Shown piece after piece: positions 1-6,506 of a DNA stretch of 6,506 nt (position 1 is the stretch's first letter; every line of letters begins with the position of its first letter). This DNA comes from an uncultured Lachnospiraceae bacterium (GTDB lineage: Bacteria > Bacillota > Clostridia > Lachnospirales > Lachnospiraceae): NCBI GenBank assembly GCA_947594335.1, contig CANQEC010000141.1, positions 1-6,506 of the forward strand, read 5' to 3'. The position numbers were made by a program, and so were the translations under genes. The notes under the pieces are model-generated. The model made no database searches, was not told where the DNA came from, and saw nothing but the letters and a program-made list of their open reading frames with translations.

Positions 1-80
1 CCCTTCATCTCCAGCACTTTCACCTCCGCCGTAGACTGCCCGGTCTGGAGTGTAATCTCAGAAAGATTCAGCGTGATATA
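1..80 (-). other. N-terminal part of a probable Big_2 Ig-like domain, cut by the window edge (from residue 2143)
   Basis: The last residues read YITLNLSEITLQTGQSTAEV followed by KVLEMKG. The pattern 'I.L n...i.L..G.s.a.v.v....g' is how bacterial Ig-like group 2 domains of Clostridia begin. The rest, including the expected 'W.SSn..Va.V' segment, lies beyond base 1, so the call stays provisional. Confidence 0.5.
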
Positions 81-3000
81 CGGGTCATAATACTGTGCAG
101 GCGGCAGGTACGGCTCATCAGAGCTGTCCGGATCTTTCGGGTCTTCCTGCACCGTCTGTTTGTTGATCACTCTGCCCTGCACCATCCCGCAGTTCTCACA
201 GATCCGTGTCTGGAATCCCTCTTCTGTCGGAGACGCTTCCTTTGTGGTTGTCCACTTGCTGAAACTGTGGCCTGTTTCCGGAATTTCTTCTTTCTTTGTC
301 TCTCCGCATACCGTGCAGGTGTACGTCTTAACACCAGTTTCCTCACAGCCCGGCTTCTTTGTGATAATTCCTTTATCATAGCTGTGCGTGTGGTCTTTCT
401 TCGGGATTACCTGACTTTCTACCGCGCCGCACTCTTCACAGGTTCGCTCCTTTGTACCATCCTCTGTGGCAGTCGGGTCTTTTGTAACTTTCCATTCCCC
501 ATAACTGTGTTCATGGGATATCATCGGAATCGCCCTGCTCTCCACTGCACCGCACGTTTCACAGGTATGTATCTGTATACCAGCTTCTGTCATGGTCGGA
601 GACTTCGTCGTAAGCCACTTCCCAAACTTATGGCCTGTGGCCGGAATCTCCTTCGTCATGGTTTCTTTACACTCTTTGCAGGTGTAGGTCAGCTCGCCCG
701 GCGTCTCACATCCGGCTTCCTTTGTGACTTTTCCTTCGTCATAGCTGTGTTTATGGGCCGTATTCGGAAGAGTTTTCTTTTCCACTTCTCCGCACTTCTC
801 ACACTTACGCTCCTGGGCTCCGCTTTCTGTCGCGGTCGGTTCCTTTGTCGTCGTCCACTCGCCAAAGGCGTGGCCTGTCGCCGGGATTTCCTCTGTCTTT
901 ATCTCCCCGCATATCGTACAGGTATAAGTCAGCTCGCCTGCTTCCTCACAGCCCGCTTCCTTTGTGACTTTTCCTTCGTCATAGCTGTGCTCATGGCCTG
1001 TGCTCGGAAGTTCTCTGCTCTCCACTTCGCCGCAGTTCTCGCACTTACGCTCCTGGACTCCTTTCTCCGTCGCGGTCGGTTCCTTTGTTGTCGTCCACTC
1101 GCCAAAGGCGTGGCCCATTGCCGGGATCTTTTCCGTCTTTGTCTCCCCGCATATCGTACAGGTGTAGGTCAGCTCGCCTGCCTTCTCACATCCGGCTTCC
1201 TGCGTAACCTTCCCTTCATCATACGTGTGGGCATGTTCTTTCACTGTAAATTTCGCTTCCACTGTCGCGGCGGCGGCAGGCATCAGGAATTTATATGCTC
1301 CCGTACCTTCTTCCAGCGTTATCTCCTTCCCATTCATCTTCAGGGAAGCAAGTGTATAATCATCCTCCACCAATACTGCTACTGTCACATACGCACCTGG
1401 CAAAACACCAGATGCCGGGCTGGCTGTTAGCGCTCCGCCCTCCGTTTTGTTCACGGTAACATCATATTTATGGGAAACAGCTGGGGTTACCTTGTCCGTC
1501 ATATCATACAGGCCCTTTTCCTTATCTTTAAATCTCCGGTACGCCTCCAGCGCATAGGCCGCCTGCTGAGTCGCCATCGCGTCGATGCTTCCGCCCTCTG
1601 CGTGCAGGAACGCACCCACGTCGTCCCGACCTTCGATCGCCTGATAGTAATGCAGGAGTCCTGCCAACACGGAGCCGCCATACTCGGTCGTCCATCCTTC
1701 GGCTGTCCCGCCGTCGATCCCCAGCGTGCAGAGCGCCACCAGCACCTGCGCGGTGCTCTCCGCATTGTAGGAACCTTCATAACCAAAATCCCCGTACAGG
1801 TCGCTCTGCATCCCCTGGAGTACTGTGAGGCCGCGTCCGACTGCATTCTCCACTTCTTCCTCCAGATCCTCCATACCAGCGCTGACCGCAGTATTCTGAC
1901 CTTTTCGGTACGGTGCGAGCGCCTGGAGCGTCATCGCTGTCATATCCGTCTCGGCGCTGCCAAGCCCTGTCAGGTTCCAGCCGCCGCCGGAAAGCTCCAT
2001 ATCCAGGATATACCGGACATAACGTCTGCGGATCTCCTGGTTGCCGCTGTCATAACCGCCCGCGTCCAGCGCCAGCAGCGCGTAATCCACGGCGTTCAAT
2101 CCCTGCGCGGCAACACTGTCATAATCAAGAAGTTTTTCGATAAAATCATATGTTTTTCCGTTTCCCGCCGTATAACTGGAAGCATCCTTCCCAAGAGACG
2201 TCAGGGCAAGCACGACACGTTCATACTCCGTATAGCCTCCGAGTTCTTCTCCTTCCGCCACATCACCAAGGCTGTCAAATATACCGGACTCCAGTTTCTC
2301 TTCAAGACTGCTGATATATTTCTGTGAGGTTTCCGCATCAAGTTTATCACTCTGCGCAAGCGCGAATACATCCCACTCATTTCCGTATCCGAATGACTCA
2401 TTCTCCACAACGTTTTCAATAAGATAGTTCTGGACGCCCGTTCGGTTGTCATCCGGATCCTTATCCAGCCCTTCGATCCCCTCGCCTGACAGCGCATTAA
2501 ATCTGGTAATCATACTGGAGATCGCCTTTCCCCACTCGGAGTTTGACATTCTTTTCATGTAAATACCTGTGGGCTGCAGACTTTCTGCTTTCTGAATCTT
2601 TGCCGCTACTTCGGCAGTAGCTTTGATCAAAGATGTTTGGTAACTATGTCCAAAGCTGCTTCCCGTCGTCACTGGGGCGATCTCGTTGATCGCGTCGATC
2701 CAGTCGCTGATCGGTTTCGGGAATGGAGCCTGACGCAGCTTTTCCATATCTACGTCGTACTCGCCTGCCACAGCAGCAAGTCCTTCTTCTCTCGCTTTTT
2801 TCTCAGCTTCCGGCCCCCGGCAGATTCCAAGACACTGGAACATCCACTCTTCTTCCCCAACCCCTGCCGTAACAAAATCACCGTCCAGCATGATCTGGCC
2901 GCTGACGCCAAGCGGCGCATATTCCTGATAAATCTTTTTATCTTTGTTATATCCGCGGATCTTGTACTGCCATGAACCTTTCTGCTGAGTCGCTATCGTC

Positions 3001-6000
3001 TGGACTCCGGTTCCTCCTGTTGTATCAACCTTATTTACCCACATTCCAAACGCATTCGGATATACTTCAAAAATCCATCCGCCCGGATTTACCTTTTCCA
3101 GCAGAGCGCAGATTGCTTTTTCTATTGTCACCCCTTCCGGCATCGCCACTACCTGGCCAAATCCGGAAACACGGATACCTACATCTTCCGATATAATCTC
3201 GTTTCCAATACTTTTCAGTATTTCTTTTTCCTTCTCAAATCTTGCTTTGGCTTCTTCTTTCTCCAAAGACGCAATTTCCGCCACGGCCTTCTGGTACTCA
3301 TAACGCAGCATGACATACGCGGAACTGTAAACGCTGCTGGCTCCATGCTTATCATTGATCTTCCTAATTCCCTCATCATAAACTGAGCGGAGCTGCTGGA
3401 CGTAATCTCCTTTTTCTGCGTCATTGACAACTGGTTTTTTATACAATCGATACGTCTTCAAGGCAGTACGGCCATCTGACACCTCTGCTGTAACCGTGAT
3501 TTGTTCCGTATCCGGCAGGGAATCCACACCAACAAGTATCCTTTTTAATCCTGCATTTGTAGTTCCGGCACATTTTGCCTCCTTAAATGGTTCCCTTTTC
3601 GTATCACTTCCCTTATAAAAGCGGAACGTGATATCAAAGCCTTTCATATACGGCATATCCATCTGGAACAGCAGCGCTGTTGGTTCATATGCCTTCATTT
3701 CGACACTGTTTTCAATCTGATACTCCAGTGCATCAAACCCCAGATAAACACCATTCTCAATACTATCCAGTTTTCTCCACTCCGAACCACTGTATCCCAA
3801 GTAATCCTCATCCACCGGGAATGTCCCGATATAGTCACCAGCAAACGCAATCGGAAGTTCTCCGATCACCGCCTGATACTCTGTATCCTCTGTAAGAATT
3901 ACCTGATAGCGATACCAGCCGTCAGAGCCTTCTTCTTTCTCCCAGAAATCGGTTCCTTTCTGTTTCCTGTTCCAGTACTGGAGCGCCTTTTTATCAGACT
4001 TCGGCTTTACTTTCAGGTTCCAAACGCTTGCCGCGATATCTTCATCCAGCGCCGTGTTCTTCACAAACTCTGCCTTCGCCTCGCCCAGCGCACTGTCGCT
4101 CACGCTGACAGTCGCTGTATATGTCGCAGGGGAATCATCTGTAATCTGATCCGTGAGTACCTGGAATTCCCATACTGCTTCTTCTGTCTTTCCCTCCGCT
4201 TTCAGGCTTTCCATGTAGGAAAGGAACTGCTCTCCGGTAAAGGCCACTTCCAACGTCTCATACCCATACGTATATCCCTCCGAAAGAACCGGACGGATCT
4301 CCCATCCATTTCCCTTGTTCTTCTCACAAAGATCTTTCAGATTGTCGCTTACATTCCATCCACACAGGTAGTTGGAACCATAAATATCATCATCAGGCCT
4401 GCTTCCTGCCGCTTTGCCTGCACGCAGCGCTTCCGCCTGCAGGATATAGCTGTGTCCTGCCTCAACAAAACTTCTTTCGATATAACCGGAACCTTCCTGT
4501 TGGCTGTTCAGCAGCATCTTTTTCCCTCCGGCCGTCGTATCTTCCAGAGACAGGCTGTAGTTCAGCTTGTCATTGCTTTCCGGCTTCCTCACCTTCAGTT
4601 CCATCTGAAGCGCGCCCTCAAAAGCTGCCCCGATCTTCAGAACCGGAAGGTACGCTCCCGGAGCGGAGATGGTCAAAGTCTGACCGTCTTCCGATGCCTG
4701 AGCCTGGAACCGCTCCGGATAGCCGAGCTCCCCGATCTCTTTTCCATTGACCGTCCAGTTTTTGAAATCAAAATTCTGATCCCAGCTATTCAGTTTTATC
4801 TCTAACTGATAAACTGCCTCTTTATCCAACAGAGCCTGCTTCACTCCTGCTACTGCTCCGTCTTTGGCAAGCAAGGTGAAAAACGTCTGCGGTTCCTGAC
4901 TGGAAAGGCTCAGATTTTCATTACTTTCAACAACCTGCTCCCCCTGTTTCAATGTATAGGAGAACGACGCGGCCGCTTCCCTGTTTTGCTCCAGGGACAT
5001 TGGAACATCACTCTTATCCGCCATGATCTTGAGGTTTATATTGCCTAGTTCATATTTTTCTTCCTTTATTCCCCAGACTAAGATTTTCAGTACATCTGAA
5101 AAACCCAACGTTGCATTATTGCCAGATGCCCATCCGTCATTCCACTTTTGTCCTGCATCCCCCATTATTGCCGTCTTAACAGTTTCTTCTCCGGCCATCA
5201 AAATACATCTTAAATTTTCATATGCTTCTTTAAAATAAGTATTTTTTAAATATAATTCCCAGCTAATGCCTCCTGAAGCAGAAATATCTTCTTCACTGTA
5301 ATTAACTACTGCTTCAGACCCTTTCAGTTCAATGGGATTCTCATTATTTACTGTATATTTTTCAAATTCAATCCCTGCAGCCGCCGGCTCTGTTTTTATT
5401 TTTATCTTATACCCGCCTACAGATTTTAAGACAGGCTTTACCGTAAAACTCTTCAGGCTGTTTTTATCCGGCACTGTAATTGTAAGTATGCTTCCGTCTT
5501 CCGATATCTCATATCCATAATTTTCAAAAGGATTTGTTTTCTCATTTACTTTAATTGCATTGATGCTTGTATCAGGTTTATCCTTTCCGATCAGCCAGTC
5601 AGATACCCTGTACTCGTTTTCTCCATTTACCAATCCTGTCTGCTTGACTGTAATCGTATAGGGATCAGCCGCACTTTCTTCAGGAAGCTCGCTCAGCAGC
5701 TGAGACAGCTGGATGCTCTTATCCGCCTGCTCAACTCCTGGATATTCCTGGCCCCTATCATTTCCGCTCTTTAATGTAAGCTCTAATTCCCCCTCCGGTA
5801 TTTTTGTACTTGCCTGATCCGCCGGCTGCACTTGCAAAGTTACTGGTTCTTCTATTTTTTCTTCACTCTTCTTTTTAACAACAAAACCTATTTTCAGGCT
5901 GGGAATCATGCCGTTTTTTCTGGTATTGTTAGATTTAATCCTTATAATAGAAACCTTTTTCTCATCTATTTCTTCTACTGATTGTCCAAAATCAAATTTA

Positions 6001-6506
6001 TTACTCCCCTGAACCACTATGCCGTTTTTATTTATACTTGATGAATCAGGATTATTTTTTATTATTTCCGAGACCTTTTTTTCACCTAATGTTGCATCAT
6101 CTGATATTTCTAATTCCCATTCTTCAATCTGATAATTATCATCTATCGGAGACACTATATATAAATTCCTGTTTTTTACACTGCTATTTTGAAGACTATA
6201 AATAATATTAATATGAGAAAAATCAATTTCTGACTCCTCACCATTTTCTGCAATTACCCGCTTTGTTGTACAGGCACCCCACGTATTTTCATTTCCCTCA
6301 TAAATTCCGGTAAACTGCAGTTCTTTATCTTTTAGTTCTTGTCTAGTGTCCGTATCCAAAAAATACAACTCCAGCTTCAGATCCTGCCCATCCGTCATCG
6401 AAACCGGCATGATCCCATACTCATCATCGCCCAGCTCAACAATATCTTCTTCCCCGGTCTCCATTTCGTCCAGGAGCATCCCTTCTTCTGCTGATACTTC
6501 CGCTCC
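1..6506 (-). CDS. Giant multidomain surface/secreted protein with DUF4430-like domain, prenyltransferase-type toroid and Cys-rich repeats (partial at both ends)
   Basis: One minus-strand frame is open for all 2168 complete codons (bases 3-6506, plus two bases of a further Gly codon), with no stop and no sign of a frameshift. Neither the start nor the stop is in the window. The first Met (codon 10, 6477-6479) is not a credible start: the frame is open upstream, there is no spaced ribosome binding site, and no signal peptide follows. Domain order is acidic N-terminal stretch, beta-rich modules, charged helix, DUF4430-like domain, alpha/alpha toroid, InlB-like repeat, nine CxxC modules, linker, Big_2-like start. 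No membrane segment or sorting signal is visible, so those would be beyond the edges. Such architectures are known from large extracellular proteins of Clostridia. Surface location and a binding or adhesin role are inferred; no enzyme activity can be assigned. The frame is certain, the function is not. Confidence 0.96.
81..155 (-). other. Acidic/proline linker (residues 2118-2142)
   Basis: After the last Cys-rich module the sequence becomes low-complexity and polar (TVQEDPKDPDSSDEPYLPP), rich in Asp, Pro, Glu and Ser. It most likely forms a flexible spacer before the next folded domain. Confidence 0.6.
156..1229 (-). repeat. Array of nine Cys-rich ~40-residue modules (residues 1760-2117)
   Basis: Two module types alternate. 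Type A (120 bp) follows H-S-Y-D-E-G-K-V-T...G-C...Y-T-C-x-x-C-G-E...I-P-x-T-G-H and has three Cys. Type B follows F-G-x-W-x-T-T-K-x-x-T-x-T-E-x-G...C-E-x-C-G-x-V-E and has two Cys. Order N to C is A1 1110-1229, B1 990-1109, A2 870-989, B2 750-869, A3 630-749, B3 510-629, B4 387-509, A4 267-386, B5 156-266. Together they hold 22 Cys, with nine CxxC pairs, and His residues at module borders. Such CxxCG/GH repeats are common in secreted Firmicutes proteins; their function is not established to my knowledge. Disulfide or metal stabilisation is inference. Confidence 0.9.
510..1229 (-). repeat. Three-copy tandem DNA repeat, exact 240-bp period (A+B module pairs)
   Basis: Copies at 990-1229, 750-989 and 510-749 each encode one A+B pair of 80 residues with no insertion or deletion. 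Copies one and two are the closest. By hand comparison, 841-960 against 1081-1200 shows 15 mismatches in 120 bases, mostly transitions. The plus-strand stretch 961-989 is identical to 721-749. The third copy is more diverged in its second half. The period is a multiple of three, so copy-number change keeps the reading frame. Confidence 0.9.
1242..1466 (-). other. Divergent InlB B-repeat-like domain (residues 1681-1755)
   Basis: The 75 residues begin YDVTVNKTEGGALTASPASG, continue with PGAYVTVAVLVEDDYTLASL and KMNGKEITL, and end in YKFLMPAAAATVEAKFTV. This is the classic order of divergent InlB B-repeat domains: a first strand, 'G.v..sp..a..G..Vtv.a.p..gY.l..l.vnG', and 'y.F.Mp...vtv.A.F'. These domains are small extracellular beta units in Gram-positive surface proteins. 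Only one clear copy is present, acting as the junction between toroid and Cys-rich array. Confidence 0.7.
1506..2708 (-). other. Prenyltransferase/squalene-cyclase-type alpha/alpha toroid (residues 1267-1667)
   Basis: About 400 residues of paired helices with repeating Gly/aromatic turns: SFGYGNEWDVFALAQ, GGYTEYERVVLALTSLGKD, AAQGLNAVDYALLALDAGGY, SGGGWNLTGLGSAETDMTAM, GDFGYEGSYNAESTAQVLVA with LCTLGID, and EGGSIDAMATQQAAYALEAY. This spacing and wording is characteristic of the toroid fold shared by terpene cyclases, prenyltransferase beta subunits, complement C3d and transcobalamin, in the version common in secreted Clostridia proteins. The position equivalent to the cyclase DxDDTA acid motif reads ETDMTA (1935-1952), so cyclase activity is unlikely; I also see no obvious zinc-ligand set. 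A binding or scaffolding role is more plausible. It is flanked by the DUF4430-like domain on the N side and the InlB-like domain on the C side. Confidence 0.8.
2829..3179 (-). other. DUF4430 / transcobalamin C-terminal-like domain (residues 1110-1226)
   Basis: The segment starts with a strand (GIRVSGFGQVVAM), then PEGVTIEKAICALLEKV, which matches the 'GxTVxdAL' helix that opens DUF4430 domains. It continues with FEVYPNAFGMWVNKVD, a Gly/Thr turn, GSWQYKIRGYN, which resembles the family's 'GWxYxVNG', and then LDGDFVTAGVGEEEWMFQ, resembling the closing 'lkDGDvvewry'. At about 117 residues it is longer than the usual 70-90, mainly through the loop between the GSWQYKI and LDGD segments. In the known family this beta-grasp-like domain often accompanies alpha/alpha toroids in Clostridia, and it is the C-terminal domain of animal intrinsic factor and transcobalamin. 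Here it precedes its toroid by about 40 residues (KKAREEGLAAVAGEYDVDME, then a Pro-rich turn). The assignment rests on motif resemblance and is moderately secure. Confidence 0.55.
3198..3422 (-). other. Charged helical / possible coiled-coil segment (residues 1029-1103)
   Basis: Residues from DAEKGDYVQQLRSVYDEGIR to EKEKEILKSIGNEI lack Pro and are rich in Glu, Lys, Ala and Arg. The second half (ASLEKEEAKARFEKEKEIL) is almost uninterrupted charged helix. The first half resembles the small helical bundles that separate beta domains in large Firmicutes surface proteins. It sits directly before the DUF4430-like domain, so it likely serves as a spacer or rigid arm. Whether it forms an oligomeric coiled coil cannot be told from this reading. 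Confidence 0.55.
3423..3755 (-). other. Probable Ig-like beta domain (residues 918-1028)
   Basis: Roughly 110 residues with a strand pattern suited to an Ig-like or E-set fold: GVYLGFDALEYQI, ALLFQMDMP, FDITFRFYKG, KRILVGVDSLPD, QITVTAEVSDGR and LKTYRLYKK. The near-terminal TVTAEVSDGRTALKTYRL resembles the last two strands of bacterial Ig-like domains. It contains one isolated Cys (AKCAG). It leads straight into the charged helical segment. The fold is inferred from the pattern only. Confidence 0.4.
3756..4130 (-). other. Unassigned aromatic-rich region (residues 793-917)
   Basis: This stretch has predicted strands (ATYTATVSVSD, WYRYQVILTEDTEYQAVIG) and many aromatic residues (QYWNRKQKGTDFW, DYLGYSGSEW). 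It follows Trp-module 3 directly and precedes the Ig-like region without a clear linker. I recognise no family. It could be another diverged beta module of the same stalk. Confidence 0.35.
4131..5021 (-). other. Beta-rich Trp-modules 2 and 3 (residues 496-792)
   Basis: Module 2 runs through YQLEIKLNSW, FKNWTVNGKEIG (Trp584) and ASEDGQTLTISAP, then a closing strand near LPVLKIGAAFEG. Its SEDG..LTI..P segment matches module 1. Module 3 runs through GHSYILQAEAL, NYLCGWNVSD (Trp717) and a looser distal half ending near VWEFQVLTDQ. The Y-x-hydrophobic then W-x-V-x-G layout recalls divergent InlB/Listeria-Bacteroides-type repeats, but the match is weak and I only infer it. The DNA here has more balanced, GC-richer codons than the part encoding residues 37-490. 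Role is probably structural spacing or ligand contact on a surface stalk. Confidence 0.4.
5022..5822 (-). other. Beta-rich module region containing Trp-module 1, AT-rich part (residues 229-495)
   Basis: Residues about 280-380 form a recognisable module: a strand (DPYTITVKQTG), a tyrosine and tryptophan core (EYRVSDWLIG, Trp304), then a turn and strand (EISEDGSILTITVP) and a closing strand (SFTVKPVLKS). The core strand, Trp and SEDG..LTI..P pattern recurs in the next module, so these are probably diverged internal repeats. The remainder (residues about 380-495) contains ISWELYLKNTYF and a Trp/Gly/Asn-rich stretch (KWNDGWASGNNATLGFSD) with no family I can name. Base composition stays AT-rich until about 5040 and then shifts. 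Confidence 0.4.
5823..6398 (-). other. N-terminal beta-rich region of unknown family (residues 37-228)
   Basis: This stretch has alternating hydrophobic and polar residues typical of beta strands (QDLKLELYF, NLYIVSPID, VSIIRIKSN, SLKIGFVVKKK) separated by Asn/Asp/Ser-rich turns. A segment around Trp130 (DNYQIEEWELEISDD) resembles the tyrosine-to-tryptophan signature seen again in three later modules. It ends in a Lys/Glu-rich linker (KKKSEEKIEEP). The DNA is strikingly AT-rich, with many AAT, AAA, ATA and TTA codons. I do not recognise a named family. Folding as one or two Ig-like or E-set-like domains is a guess. Confidence 0.4.
6399..6506 (-). other. Acidic low-complexity N-terminal segment (residues 1-36)
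   Basis: The first 36 residues in the window are rich in Glu and Asp (for example EEGMLLDEMETGEEDIVELG), then change at GIMPVS into ordinary beta-rich sequence. Large secreted Firmicutes proteins often carry an acidic stretch like this directly after the signal peptide. I infer that the true start and signal peptide lie a short distance beyond base 6506. No signal peptide is visible inside the window. Confidence 0.5.

Noticed and set aside
156..1229. CRISPR array
   Set aside because: The repetition is coding, in frame, with 120/240-bp units and no short repeat alternating with unique spacers.
267..1430. A 387-codon open frame on the plus strand
   Set aside because: It is antisense to the Cys-rich array and InlB-like domain. 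Its length is explained by the 240-bp period: a unit without stops in that frame repeats without stops. The translation (Cys/Arg/Phe/Leu-rich, repetitive) resembles no protein, while the minus frame has clear domains.
1470..2327. A 285-codon open frame on the plus strand
   Set aside because: It lies opposite the GC-rich part encoding the toroid, where stop codons are rare by composition. It has no recognisable domain, and the opposite strand carries the well-supported toroid.
1506..2708. Annotating the toroid as an active squalene cyclase or prenyltransferase
   Set aside because: The catalytic acid motif is not intact, and the domain is embedded in a large extracellular-type protein. Only the fold is supported.
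5692..5704. Perfect small inverted repeat CTCAGC-A-GCTGAG
   Set aside because: It has a one-base loop, no following T-run, and lies within coding sequence, so it is not a credible terminator or operator.
6477..6479. First Met codon in the minus frame as a gene start
   Set aside because: The frame is open upstream to the window edge, the purine-rich stretch abuts the codon with no spacing, and no signal peptide follows.
5000..6506. Promoter or intergenic region in the AT-rich stretch
   Set aside because: The reading frame continues through it without a stop and with sensible beta-rich protein sequence, so low GC reflects codon use rather than a non-coding gap.

Overview
The whole window lies inside one giant protein-coding gene read on the minus strand. 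The frame whose codons begin, on the plus strand, at positions divisible by three has no stop from base 6506 down to base 3. That gives 2168 complete codons, open at both ends, so both the start codon and the stop codon are outside the window. I translated the frame end to end and saw no frameshift. Open frames on the plus strand are antisense shadows of this gene. I see no second gene, RNA gene, mobile element, CRISPR array, promoter or terminator.

The product looks like a very large secreted or cell-wall multidomain protein of a Gram-positive anaerobe, most likely a gut Clostridia/Lachnospiraceae-type Firmicute. This is inferred from the domain set: toroid plus DUF4430-like, divergent InlB-like repeat, CxxC/GH repeats and Big_2-like. 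Mixed base composition (about 25% GC in one 60-bp stretch, 63% in another) is compatible with this but does not prove it.

Layout from N to C terminus (right to left in the window; residue 1 is the first codon in the window): an acidic low-complexity stretch (1-36), probably just after a signal peptide that lies off the right edge; about 990 residues of mostly beta-rich, poorly recognisable modules (37-1028), whose first 450 or so residues are encoded by AT-rich DNA; a charged helical segment (1029-1103); a DUF4430/transcobalamin-C-terminal-like domain (1110-1226); an alpha/alpha toroid of the prenyltransferase/squalene-cyclase repeat type (1267-1667); a divergent InlB B-repeat-like domain (1681-1755); nine Cys-rich modules of about 40 residues with CxxC pairs, partly arranged as an exact 240-bp tandem period (1760-2117); an acidic/proline linker; and the first strands of a probable Big_2 Ig-like domain that runs off the left edge.

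The parts suggest a long surface stalk (beta modules, repeats, Ig-like domain) presenting a toroid and its companion DUF4430-like domain. The same two folds are joined in animal intrinsic factor and transcobalamin. Ligand binding is therefore a reasonable hypothesis, but it is inference only; no ligand can be read from this sequence.
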